A stretch of 64,000 nucleotides of DNA, taken from Methanosarcina sp. MSH10X1 (GTDB lineage Archaea > Halobacteriota > Methanosarcinia > Methanosarcinales > Methanosarcinaceae). Shown piece after piece: positions 54,580-63,631 of this stretch; the stretch's first letter is position 1; each line of letters opens with the position of its first letter. Below the pieces are notes generated by a model. It was not told where the DNA came from. It saw only the letters and a program-made list of their open reading frames with translations, and searched no databases. Made by a program: the position numbers and the translations under genes. The DNA is taken from NCBI RefSeq assembly GCF_004099695.1, contig NZ_SCHL01000002.1:270351-334350 (forward strand). Reading direction: 5' to 3'.

Positions 54580-56208
54580 ATGCCGACAGTTATTCAATAT
54601 CTTCTTGATAGATTAAAGCAGCTGGGTATAAGAGACATTTTCGGCGTGCCAGGAGACTTTGCGTTTCCTATAAACAATGCCATATGTGATGATAAGGAAC
54701 TTCGCTGGATAGGTTGCTGCAACGAGCTGAATGCCGCATATGCTGCTGACGGCTACGCTCGTATTAACCGTATGTCAGCACTGTGCACTACTTTCGGAGT
54801 AGGTGAACTCTCCACACTATGCGGTATGGCTGGCTCTTACGCAGAACACAATCCGGTATTCCATATTGTCGGAATGCCGAAGATGCAGGTACAGAAGAAA
54901 CATGCCATACTGCACCACTCACTGGGCGACGGAGAAGCCAGCATATTTATGGAAATGGCTACCTTAGTTGTATGCGCGAGCACAATGCTTACTCCGGAAA
55001 ACTGCGTTGAAGAAGTCGAGCGTGTCATTGACGCAGCACTGGAGAACCGCCAGCCTGTTTACATTGCAATACCTCATGACTACGTGCATGCAAACATTTC
55101 ATCCCTTGCGGCACCGGCAAGAATGCCTTTAAAAAGTGACCCTGCGACTCTTGAGGAGGTGGTCTCAATTATTTCAGGCAAGCTCTCAAATGCAAAACAA
55201 GCCTGTATTATGCCGGGTTTTCTTGTTGACCGTTTTGGCCTCAAGGATCTGACTCTGGCTGTTATTAATGCTTCGGGCTTGCCTTATGCTACTATGGCGC
55301 TGGATAAGTCAATTCTTGATGAAACCAATCCGTCCTACATGGGGTTATACATGGGACAGCTTATCAACCCTGAAATTAAGGAATTTGTGGAGTCCTGCGA
55401 CTGCATACTTGCCATAGGCACTATCCTGTCCGATATTAATATGGGCATGTTCACTGCAAACCTGGATAAGTCCCGGATTATCAATATTATGCCTTTCAGT
55501 GTCCATATAGGAAACACTGATTATATCAATGTAAGAATGCTTGATGTACTGGATGAACTTGCCAGAAGGCTCAATAAGCGCACAGATATCAAGGGACCTG
55601 TAGCAAAGCGTCCCGTAGCTCCGGAGGTAAATGCCGGAGACCCGATAACAGCTGACTATTTATACGCGAAATACGCCGAATTTTTTAAGCCCGATGACAT
55701 AGTCGTAGTTGACTCAACCTCATCCTTCTACGGGTTACTGCCTTTACCTTTACCGAATGGAGTTAAGTTCCAGATCCAGATGCTCTGGGGAGCTATAGGC
55801 TGGGCTACCCCGGCTTCTTTTGGCACCGCACTGGCTGCACCTGACCGGCGAGTAATCCTCATAACAGGCGAAGGGTCACACCAGATGACAGCTCAGGAGA
55901 TCAGCCAGTTTTACCGATACGATCTAAAGCCTATTATTTTCGTGCTGAATAATCACGGCTACCTGATAGAAAAAATGCTATCTAAAAAATTAGATTACTG
56001 CTACAATGACATTCCGGAATGGAAATACCATAAGTTACCAGAGGTACTTGGTTGTAATAACTGGATTACAAGAAAAGCCACTACCTGCGGTGACCTTGAT
56101 AAGGTTATGAGAGAGCTGGATACTGCCAAAACCGGTGCATATATAGAAATAGTTACGCCAGAACTCTCGGCTCCCCAGCTTATGGAGGCAGCTCATAAAA
56201 ACCTGTAA
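54580..56208 (+). CDS. Pyruvate/2-oxoacid decarboxylase-family ThDP enzyme
   Basis: This 542-aa enzyme is of the PDC/indolepyruvate decarboxylase type, which converts 2-oxo acids to aldehydes and CO2. Catalytic features are present: Glu in 'CCNELNAAYAADGYAR' (about 49), the diagnostic His-His in 'AILHHSLGDG' (about 113-114), and the ThDP motif 'GEGSHQMTAQEISQ...FVLNNHGYLIE' (about 428-470). The first motif residue is Glu, where GDG is the rule (the Asp binds Mg). No signal peptide. It stands alone, divergent from the ribosomal block. The product could feed aldehyde oxidoreductases; ethanol-type fermentation is not expected in this genus. Probably acquired by transfer. Confidence 0.85.
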   Translation: MPTVIQYLLDRLKQLGIRDIFGVPGDFAFPINNAICDDKELRWIGCCNELNAAYAADGYARINRMSALCTTFGVGELSTLCGMAGSYAEHNPVFHIVGMPKMQVQKKHAILHHSLGDGEASIFMEMATLVVCASTMLTPENCVEEVERVIDAALENRQPVYIAIPHDYVHANISSLAAPARMPLKSDPATLEEVVSIISGKLSNAKQACIMPGFLVDRFGLKDLTLAVINASGLPYATMALDKSILDETNPSYMGLYMGQLINPEIKEFVESCDCILAIGTILSDINMGMFTANLDKSRIINIMPFSVHIGNTDYINVRMLDVLDELARRLNKRTDIKGPVAKRPVAPEVNAGDPITADYLYAKYAEFFKPDDIVVVDSTSSFYGLLPLPLPNGVKFQIQMLWGAIGWATPASFGTALAAPDRRVILITGEGSHQMTAQEISQFYRYDLKPIIFVLNNHGYLIEKMLSKKLDYCYNDIPEWKYHKLPEVLGCNNWITRKATTCGDLDKVMRELDTAKTGAYIEIVTPELSAPQLMEAAHKNL

Positions 56209-56370
56209 AGGCTGTAAATCAAACCATTATTTGGTAAATTAATAATTAAGGGGATTATAAGAATGTTGTCCGGCAGGGCAACTTTAATCTTTACTTTCTC
56301 TTACTTTATCCTGGATGCTTAAAAAGCTGCGATCTCACTCCCATCTTATTTATTCATCTAAAGAATTTTA

Positions 56371-56874
56371 TTAAATAGAGATGCCGAGAACAGACCTGGC
56401 AACCTTCCCGAAAACCGCCTCGATATCGCATCCGTATTTTTTTGCTACAATAAGTGCTACTATTCGGATATCCACAAGATAGGATAGCCTGTCCTGCATG
56501 GAATTAATCTCGGAGACGAGTCTCTGCCGGTTTACCCCGGTATCTGCGGAGATATATTCGAGAACTTGCTCAAAAGAAATCTCTTCTTTCACTGACTTTT
56601 TTCCTCTGGAACTTTTCTGGTTTTCAAGAAAATCTTCCGATGGCTTGAAAGCATGTGGAAGCCGGATACTTTCCACATCGAAGCATGGCACAAGAATTCC
56701 GGCTTTAAGGGAGAGAACGCCTGCTTCAAGAGCTTTTTCCTTTACCTTTGAGGCAATTTTCGGGGAAAACCATTTCAGGTCAAAAGCCAGGGAATACTCA
56801 AAATCTTTTTCTGAAAGGGAAGATGCAAGTGTTTTTTTAAACGGAACGGAAACTACTCGTTTAAGTTCTTCCAT
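56371..56874 (-). CDS. DUF2240-family protein
   Basis: This 167-aa cytosolic protein belongs to a family seen mainly in euryarchaea. The N-terminal half ('FKKTLASSLSEKDFEYSLAFDLKWFSP') and the C-terminal half ('VLEYISADTGVNRQRLVSEINSMQDRLSYLVDIRIVALIVAKKYG') are both mainly helical. The function is unknown. Convergent with the decarboxylase gene. Confidence 0.7.
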   Translation of the reverse strand: MEELKRVVSVPFKKTLASSLSEKDFEYSLAFDLKWFSPKIASKVKEKALEAGVLSLKAGILVPCFDVESIRLPHAFKPSEDFLENQKSSRGKKSVKEEISFEQVLEYISADTGVNRQRLVSEINSMQDRLSYLVDIRIVALIVAKKYGCDIEAVFGKVARSVLGISI

Positions 56875-57300
56875 TAACTAACCCCTTAAAATTGATATTG
56901 GTAAGAAGTTGTTTTATCCTGAAATAATTTCGCTTCGAAACTCTTTTCCTCTTGTCCATATTTTCACAACACAAAAAGCCTTATCCCAATTCTGAATTTC
57001 GCTTCTATTAGCAATCTGTTCCAGATATGCTCATATAAAATAATTCCGGCTAAATCATCTAACTGTCAGAGATAAAGTAATAATTTCAAACTCAAAATTA
57101 GTTAAAATCGAATTGTTTAAAAGATTACAAAAAACTTTTAAAGAATTAATTAAAATAGTTTATAGGGTTTGGAAGTAATTTTCCCAATACACCCTAAACT
57201 CTATAAATCTACCCAAGATGCATGGATTATGTTAGCTTTGCTTTTATTTAAGCTTGCCTGATTCTGCCTCCTGGGGTTAAAATCATTAGGAGTGAAACAG
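56875..57300. other. Promoter-containing gap
   Basis: AT-rich and non-coding. A possible TATA ('tttataggg' region near 57160) and a clear AGGAGTG ribosome-binding site at 57288-57294 serve the next gene. Confidence 0.5.
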
Positions 57301-58404
57301 ATGATTAAGATCAAAATTACAATAAGCATACTTTTTTTGGCAATGCTAGTTAGTATGGCGTTGATACCATCAGCAATGGCCTCCACAGAAGAACAGCAAA
57401 CCAGCCTAACTAAAGATGCTGCTCAGTTAAAAATTGAGGCTTTAGAGGCCAAACTGGGAGAAGAAGGAATGGAGGAAGTTGCAGATTACTTAGAACTGCA
57501 AACCTCTTTGCCGGATGTCGTTAAGGCGATGCCTTATAGAGCGCTTGCTTTTGCTGGCACTCAGGAGGAAAGTAGGTCTATCACCTTCAAGTACATTGAT
57601 GGTTTTAATGTCTCTGAGGAGGAGAAAGACAGATATAAAGCTGGTATCAAAGATATCTGGGATAGGTATCCAGATAAGATCACCAAAGACGACTATGAAT
57701 TTATGAGTGAGATTGGTCCTATGCTAGTCAATGAGTCTTTGAAAAGTTATAAGCTTGTCTCCGTGATGTGGCTTTCTACCCCACATCAGGACTATGCTTA
57801 CTATGCTTGCGATGGATCTTCCTATAGGAATTATGCTAAAAATGCAGCCGACGACCCAGATAATGGTGTGATGGACCCGGAACCATTCTATAGATATTAT
57901 AATCACTATGAAGATGGGTTGCTACATATTGGAGGAGCACCTGGTAGGTGCGATGAGTTTGCGGATTCTGCCATTTCTGCAGTGAATAATGGAGATTGGG
58001 CTACTGCACATCAGAGATTTGGTTACTCAAGTCATTATCTAACTGATCCAGGTATCCCGTTCCATAGCGCTGGAGTAATCCGACAGGGTGATCAGTACAT
58101 TTGGGATTCTTATGAAAACACATACCATAGCATCTATGAGAATTATGTGAAAAGCAATTGGACTTCAGGATATAAGTTTAAAGATTATGTGCAATATAAT
58201 ACTCAGTCAATAACTGTGAATGATCCTGAAGAAGCGGTTGAAGACAACGCTGAGCATAGTAGCCAGTATTTTGACTATATCTGGACCGAGATGTACGAAG
58301 ACCCTCAAAATTTTGGCTCAGATATCTACGTAGCTTACTATACTGCCCAGTGTGTCCAAATGTGCGCAAGATATACCCATGGATTATATGATTATATAAT
58401 GTGA
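57301..58404 (+). CDS. Secreted zinc-dependent phospholipase-C/P1-nuclease-like protein
   Basis: This 367-aa protein has a signal peptide (basic 'MIKIKITIS', hydrophobic 10-24, cleavage near 'AMAST'). In the middle, 'HYEDGLLHIGG' and 'SSHYLTDPGIPFHSAG' resemble the His/Asp zinc-site motifs of the bacterial phospholipase C / S1-P1 nuclease fold, and the whole is helical as that fold requires. The mature N-terminal Trp ligand of true PLC is absent, so activity is uncertain. Codons are more AT-rich than neighbours. The start is ATG 57301 (AGGAGTG 7 nt before) in place of the GTG at 57292. A membrane-protein gene follows 16 nt later. Confidence 0.65.
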   Translation: MIKIKITISILFLAMLVSMALIPSAMASTEEQQTSLTKDAAQLKIEALEAKLGEEGMEEVADYLELQTSLPDVVKAMPYRALAFAGTQEESRSITFKYIDGFNVSEEEKDRYKAGIKDIWDRYPDKITKDDYEFMSEIGPMLVNESLKSYKLVSVMWLSTPHQDYAYYACDGSSYRNYAKNAADDPDNGVMDPEPFYRYYNHYEDGLLHIGGAPGRCDEFADSAISAVNNGDWATAHQRFGYSSHYLTDPGIPFHSAGVIRQGDQYIWDSYENTYHSIYENYVKSNWTSGYKFKDYVQYNTQSITVNDPEEAVEDNAEHSSQYFDYIWTEMYEDPQNFGSDIYVAYYTAQCVQMCARYTHGLYDYIM

Positions 58405-58420
58405 GGAAAAGGTAATTTAA

Positions 58421-58996
58421 ATGAAGTTTAGATTTAAGGAGGTGCCATGGGAGGCATCTCTTTTCTTTATTGGTTGGATTTGGCTTGGTTTGTCAATGTT
58501 TGGAATGACTTTAGTTAACATGTTTGTACCAGAGCTGAATTTATATCATCTTGTTGTAGGTATGATATATCTGTTTCCAATGACAGTTATTGGATTTAAG
58601 ACTATAAAGAACAGGAATATCACTGGTCTGCCTTTGTTTATTTGTTCTGGAATAGTCGGAGTTTGGGCAATTCTCTTGCACATGAAAATGAATTTAGGAC
58701 GTGATTACGAGTTTTTTCATGGTCAGATTCAAGAAACAGTTATGTTGATATTATTATTGGTAGCTGTACCATTAAGTTACTATATATTTGCTCGCTCAGT
58801 AGGATGCAAAGACACACGAAACATGAAAGTTCTTAAAATATTCCCTGTAGTAGCTTTTTTCATAATAATTATTATTGAGTTATTAGGGATTAGCTACTAC
58901 GGCATGGTCAATTCTGTTTTGTTGTTTTCTTTCTTATTATTAATAGGGCCTTTATTGGGGGGATTGTACATATCGGAGATTGTGCCGAGCATCTAA
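58421..58996 (+). CDS. Six-helix membrane protein paired with the phospholipase-like gene
   Basis: This 191-aa integral membrane protein has about six helices (15-34, 43-60, 68-88, 105-122, 143-162, 166-187). A Phe-rich N-terminus 'MKFRFKEVPWEASLFFIGWIW' comes first. No family recognised. It follows the secreted phospholipase-like gene by 16 nt and shares its AT-rich codon use, so they are likely an operon acquired together. Confidence 0.6.
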   Translation: MKFRFKEVPWEASLFFIGWIWLGLSMFGMTLVNMFVPELNLYHLVVGMIYLFPMTVIGFKTIKNRNITGLPLFICSGIVGVWAILLHMKMNLGRDYEFFHGQIQETVMLILLLVAVPLSYYIFARSVGCKDTRNMKVLKIFPVVAFFIIIIIELLGISYYGMVNSVLLFSFLLLIGPLLGGLYISEIVPSI

Positions 58997-59368
58997 TTTG
59001 TTATATCCTGAAGTGATTCCTCAGTTTAAAAATTATTGCATTGTTTGATGTATAATACACTATCGGATGACTCAAAAGTTTAATCATTGAGGGAAATTCA
59101 TTTCTATCTAGAGATGTGAAACGACCACATAGCATGAAATAAATTTGAAGTAGAAGTAAAAATAGTGAGTTCCCTGTATTCGATTTACACCATATATAAA
59201 AAATTAAAAAAAGTGAAATAATTTTGGGATAAAACAAAATCTAAGATAATAGAATTTAAGATAAATGAAAATAAAGAAATTTAAAGTAAAGACTACAAAA
59301 TTAGAATCTCCGGCGCGGAATACTCACCTTAAACTTTCGCCGGAGTAAAGCCTTCCTGAAATTGGAAA
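58997..59368. other. Gap with serA terminator
   Basis: No gene. It holds the hairpin at 59308-59345 and A-rich DNA beyond it that would give a U-run on the minus strand. Confidence 0.5.
59308..59345 (-). terminator. Terminator hairpin after serA
   Basis: CTCCGGCG (59308-59315) pairs perfectly with CGCCGGAG (59338-59345). The transcript then runs into U-rich sequence past 59300 on the minus strand. Confidence 0.65.
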
Positions 59369-60940
59369 TTAGAGAGTTACAAGTCTGGCATCGAGTATTC
59401 CATCAACTTTCCGGACTTCCTCAAGGATCGGGTCAGAAACTTCAGTGTCTACGTTAAGAACCATCATGGTCACGCCTCCGATTTCTGCCCTGCCTACCTG
59501 CATGCCTGAAATATTGATATCGTTTTTACCAAGCACGAGGCAGCATGGTCCGATAACATTGGGCCTGTTAATGTGCTTGGCAAATATCATATGGCCTGCA
59601 GGGAAGATATCTACCCTGTCGTCATCGACTGCAACGATCTTTGGTTCGTCCCCGACAACAGTGCCTGCAACCAGTTTAGCCTGCCCGTTGCTGCTAAGCC
59701 TGATACTGATAGTTGAAGAGTATTCCTCGGAAGATTCGGATTTGCTCTCCACGACTGCAATCTTTCTGGATTTTGCAAGGGTAGGGGCATTGACATAGTT
59801 CACTCCGGAACCGAGAGCCATTTCAAGCAGCCCTTTAAGTGCAGAAACTGTAAGGGGTCTTGTATCCTTTCCGGAAATCTCCCCGTTATATCCGATTTCT
59901 ACCTTTTCGTAATTTCCGTTTACGAGTTGCCCTGCAATCTTGCCCATAATCTCAGCAAGCCTGATGTAAGGGGCAAGAATTGCCATAGCTTCCGGCTTTA
60001 CCGAGGGAATATTGATTGCGTTCTTTGCAAGCCCGCCTGTAAGGACGGATACTACTTCCTTTGCAATGTCGATTGCCACATTAACCTGGGCTTCCTGAGT
60101 GGAGGCTCCAAGATGAGGAGTAACTACGACGTTGTCATAGTTCAGAATAGGGCTGTTAAATGGAGGTTCCTCGACGAAAACATCTATTGCTGCGCCGCCC
60201 ACTCTTCCGCTTTCAAGAGCTTTCGCCAGGGCATCTTCGCTAATAATGCCGCCGCGGGCGCAGTTGATAATTCTGACGCCGGGTTTCATCAGGGCAAACT
60301 GTTCCTCATCAAGAATATTTCTGGTTTCTTTGATGAGGGGAGTGTGCACTGTAATATAGTCGGCTTCTTTAGCGATTTCGTTAACTGTAGCCAGCTTAAC
60401 TCCAAGCTCTACAGCCCGTTTTTCGGAAATAAAAGGATCATACCCCATGAGGTTCATTTCAAGCCCTGAAGCTCTTTTTGCAACTTCGGAACCGATTCTT
60501 CCGAGCCCTATAACTCCCAGGGTCTTGCCTTTGACCTCAACGCCCGTGAATTTACTGCGTTTCCATTCTCTGGCTTTCAGGGAAGCATTTGCCTGCGGGA
60601 TGTTCCTGGACATTGCCATCATCATGGCAATTGTGTGCTCTGCTGCCGAAATCATATTGCCTTCGGGAGCGTTCGTCACAATAATGCCTTTTTTAGTAGC
60701 TGCATCCACATCAACGTTGTCAACTCCGACCCCGGCTCTCCCGATAACTTTCAGGTTGTCGGCAGCCTCGATAATCTTCTGAGTGACCTGGGTGCCGCTG
60801 CGTATTACAAGAGCATCGTAATCCTTGATTTTTTTCACCAGCTCATCTTCCGAAAGCCCGGTGGAAACGTCAACCATAAAGTGTTCTTTTAGAATCTCCA
60901 ATCCTTCATTGGAGAGTGAGTCGCTGACCAATACTTTCAT
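59369..60940 (-). CDS. serA: D-3-phosphoglycerate dehydrogenase
   Basis: This 523-aa SerA catalyses the first step of serine synthesis, oxidising 3-phosphoglycerate. The NAD-binding motif 'LGVIGLGRIGSEVAKRA' is near 144-160. Catalytic residues Arg ('NCARGGIISEDAL'), Glu and His ('VVTPHLGASTQEA') are present. An intervening (ASB-type) domain and a C-terminal ACT domain ('GVTMMVLNVDTEVSDPILEEVRKVDGIL') follow, the long form found in many archaea. I chose ATG 60940 (ggag site) over a frame start 30 codons upstream, which adds unrelated residues. Confidence 0.95.
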   Translation of the reverse strand: MKVLVSDSLSNEGLEILKEHFMVDVSTGLSEDELVKKIKDYDALVIRSGTQVTQKIIEAADNLKVIGRAGVGVDNVDVDAATKKGIIVTNAPEGNMISAAEHTIAMMMAMSRNIPQANASLKAREWKRSKFTGVEVKGKTLGVIGLGRIGSEVAKRASGLEMNLMGYDPFISEKRAVELGVKLATVNEIAKEADYITVHTPLIKETRNILDEEQFALMKPGVRIINCARGGIISEDALAKALESGRVGGAAIDVFVEEPPFNSPILNYDNVVVTPHLGASTQEAQVNVAIDIAKEVVSVLTGGLAKNAINIPSVKPEAMAILAPYIRLAEIMGKIAGQLVNGNYEKVEIGYNGEISGKDTRPLTVSALKGLLEMALGSGVNYVNAPTLAKSRKIAVVESKSESSEEYSSTISIRLSSNGQAKLVAGTVVGDEPKIVAVDDDRVDIFPAGHMIFAKHINRPNVIGPCCLVLGKNDINISGMQVGRAEIGGVTMMVLNVDTEVSDPILEEVRKVDGILDARLVTL

Positions 60941-61088
60941 GTCAATTTCTCCAGATAAATACGATAAGCATGAGATTTTAAATTTTAATAGAGAATACCA
61001 ATCAACCTGATTACACTTAAGCATTATCACACATATTCTGAGGCAAACCTGCTCGTTTTGTTCCTATTAAGGTTCCTTTCCCGTACGA

Positions 61089-62006
61089 TTATCCTACCAG
61101 CCTTATTATTCCTATCTTAGGTTCGTAACATTGTCCGCCTGCAAGCAGCGCATGGATGACCTCTTCTACAACCTGCTCAGGAATTCCCCTGGAAACTGCG
61201 GCGTCCATAAAAGCTGCGTAATCGACTCCTTTGTTACCACCCATTTCCCTGAGCAATTCGAGCACAAATTCCTTCTGGTCAGTTTTGGCGCCTGTACCTC
61301 CGTCTAAATCCAGAGATTTGAGCCCTTCCTTTATGGAATCCCTAAGTAGTTTTACGAACTCCTGAGGAGCACGCTCCCTTTCAAGCGCTATGGAGATCCC
61401 TTCAGCAAGCTCGGAAGAAATGCCTTTATCGACAAGGTATTCCCGAACTTCTTCTCCATGATACCCGCTGGCAAGAGCATCCGAAAAGGCTTCAAGCCTT
61501 TCAACGGTCTGTTCTGCGGTATCCACAACCCATCTGTTGCGGATTTCCTCATCCACAACATTTGCCTCTTCAGCGCGAATAGAAACAAAAACCGAATCAG
61601 GCTCGGGTTCGTAGATTCTGGCTTTTCCTGTAAGAGCGATGAAGGCAGGAACCTGCACCGTTGAAAAGAAAATCGAAGCGTCAGGCTGGTACTGCCCTGC
61701 GTATACTGTAAAAGCCCCGGTCGGATCAACTATCCTGGCTTTCCACATCTCGCCCTGCGTTCCGATATTGTCAAGTTCCGTAACTACTCCAACCACGAAA
61801 ACACGATTAAGAATGAGCCCAAGCGGGCTAATAAGCAGGTTCGGAACTTTCGAATCCGCAGCTTCCGGGTCAGACCGGGCGGATTTTTCTAGTTCTCTGC
61901 AGGCTTCGAATTCTTTTGCAAAAATCCGCTTCGCAATCTCTCGTTTAAGCAAGATTGATTCCCCCATTGGAAATCTCTGAACACGCGTCATGTCCATTCT
62001 CTTCAT
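61089..62006 (-). CDS. RPA-associated protein (COG3390)
   Basis: This 305-aa protein is a single-OB-fold partner of archaeal RPA. The OB region is around 'GVVTELDNIGTQGEMWKARIVDPTGAFTVYAGQYQPDA' (about 75-112), and the C-terminal half is helical, ending in a winged-helix-like segment 'QKEFVLELLREMGGNKGVDYAAFMDAAVSRGIPEQVVEEVIHALLAGGQCYEPKIGIIRLV'. The start lies inside the RPA gene (62-bp overlap). Several internal ATGs (61997, 61991, 61967) make the exact start uncertain. Confidence 0.88.
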   Translation of the reverse strand: MKRMDMTRVQRFPMGESILLKREIAKRIFAKEFEACRELEKSARSDPEAADSKVPNLLISPLGLILNRVFVVGVVTELDNIGTQGEMWKARIVDPTGAFTVYAGQYQPDASIFFSTVQVPAFIALTGKARIYEPEPDSVFVSIRAEEANVVDEEIRNRWVVDTAEQTVERLEAFSDALASGYHGEEVREYLVDKGISSELAEGISIALERERAPQEFVKLLRDSIKEGLKSLDLDGGTGAKTDQKEFVLELLREMGGNKGVDYAAFMDAAVSRGIPEQVVEEVIHALLAGGQCYEPKIGIIRLVG

Positions 62007-63315
62007 CCGGTCCGAGCCTGCGAAGCAGTTCTACTACCCTGACTGCAAGGTCATCTTCAGGTACCCAGGCTTTTTCAGCTACAAAAGAAATCCCGTATTC
62101 GCCTTTTGAAGCGTTGCCGCGTACTGCAAGATAACGACCTGTAAGAAAGCGCCTTAAATCTTCATAAACTGCATCTTTAGAGACATCAGAGAACATCAGC
62201 TGTTCAGCTTCCTCAAGGGTTTTTCCATAGATAATTTCGGCAAGCTCCCTTGGAAACATAACTGACATGGAACCTGTTCCGTCATCCAGTATGGCTTTGA
62301 TCCGCATATCTCTTATGCCTTCGACCTTGCCATGCACCCGGCAATTTCCTCTCTGGATTACACGGCCGCATTCGGGGCAGCGGGATATAATGCCTGAGCC
62401 TGGCCTGACTGAAACAACATTGCCTGCCGCAGCCACGTCAAACATGCTCTCTCTTGATCCGATTTTCTCTATTCGGATGGGCACAGGATCCCTTGCTGCG
62501 GACTCGAAGGTAAATGCAAGTTTTGCGGCATCTTCAGGCTCGACTGAAGAAACTTTTGTGCTGCTCAGGACATTGACCGACGGCATTCCTCTGAACATCC
62601 GGACCTGAGCTCCCTCAATTCGGATTATACTTCCTATGTCAATCCCGGGCAGTTCAATCCAGGCTGTAAATGGCAGCCTGCCGGTCTCATCCGCAAGTAC
62701 GCCTGAGATCACTCTGGACTGGCGTCCTTTTGCAAGCACTTCCCTGTGAGAGAGCTGAAGTACGCAGGCAACGATATCTATGGAAAAATCTGCAGCTCCT
62801 ATTTCTATTAACTTTTTTGCCTGGCTTCCTGAAAGTTCGGAGATAGGAGGTAGCGCAGAATCAGAAACTTTTGACACAAGAGTCTGTTCCCCTATAGAAA
62901 GCCTGATCCTGTTCTGCCAGATGCGGGTATAGGCGTTTTTAATATTGATCACATCCCCGATCGAACCTGGCAGTTCTTTCCAGGAAGAAAAAAGGACGGA
63001 TCCGGTCTCATCCGCAAGAACTCCTGTGTAAAGCCTGGAAGGACCTTCCTTACCCCCTTCCGGCGGGCGGATTGATTTCTCCCCAAGGTCCAGGATCCTG
63101 CCTGTGAGTTCGAAATTCTTAAGGTTAGCAGACAGATCTTTTATTTTTAGAACTTTCCTTTTCCCTCCGAACTTGCGGAGAATACTCTCTTTTGCAACAT
63201 CAGGCGGCACGCGAAAAGCAATGAGTTTCTCAAACTCTGCCCGGATGCCAGTATTTTCAATGTCTCCAAGCGCCCTGGTTAACTCTTCAAGGTGGGGCGC
63301 AAACTTCTCATCCAT
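61945..63315 (-). CDS. Replication protein A homologue with zinc finger
   Basis: This 456-aa single-stranded-DNA-binding protein has OB folds at about 60-150 and 175-255, each with 'GVLADETG' signatures, and a third C-terminal OB at about 295-425 carrying a zinc finger C313-x2-C316-x8-C325-x2-H328. This matches the zinc-finger RPA class (RPA2/RPA3 type) of Methanosarcina. The C-terminal tail is acidic. It is co-transcribed and overlapping with the RPA-associated gene, the usual euryarchaeal pair. Confidence 0.92.
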   Translation of the reverse strand: MDEKFAPHLEELTRALGDIENTGIRAEFEKLIAFRVPPDVAKESILRKFGGKRKVLKIKDLSANLKNFELTGRILDLGEKSIRPPEGGKEGPSRLYTGVLADETGSVLFSSWKELPGSIGDVINIKNAYTRIWQNRIRLSIGEQTLVSKVSDSALPPISELSGSQAKKLIEIGAADFSIDIVACVLQLSHREVLAKGRQSRVISGVLADETGRLPFTAWIELPGIDIGSIIRIEGAQVRMFRGMPSVNVLSSTKVSSVEPEDAAKLAFTFESAARDPVPIRIEKIGSRESMFDVAAAGNVVSVRPGSGIISRCPECGRVIQRGNCRVHGKVEGIRDMRIKAILDDGTGSMSVMFPRELAEIIYGKTLEEAEQLMFSDVSKDAVYEDLRRFLTGRYLAVRGNASKGEYGISFVAEKAWVPEDDLAVRVVELLRRLGPDEENGHDACSEISNGGINLA

Positions 63316-63631
63316 TTTTAGGCCTCCATTCGAGAAATAACAATACGATAAAATTTGGAGTATATCGGATTCTACAGTATTTAAGCTTTAACTGAAAATT
63401 AATTTCCTTTATCGTAGAGGATAGTGAACTATTATTTAAGGATAGCTGTTTAGAATTTTTGATTTCCAAAAGTATATTAGTTTCGGGAGAAAATCTCTTT
63501 CCTGACAAAGTATTGAGGAAATTTTTACTAAATATCAATAATAAGCCTCATAAAGAGAGATTTTGTTTTTCTAAAAAATTAAGACCTGATTAAAGGTAAT
63601 GGGAACTTAAAAAAGCTAAGGGAGAACTAAT
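63316..63631. other. Intergenic region before the last gene
   Basis: AT-rich. Divergent promoters for RPA and the surface protein are expected here; no element stands out beyond 'aagggagaac' as the ribosome-binding site of the latter. Confidence 0.5.
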
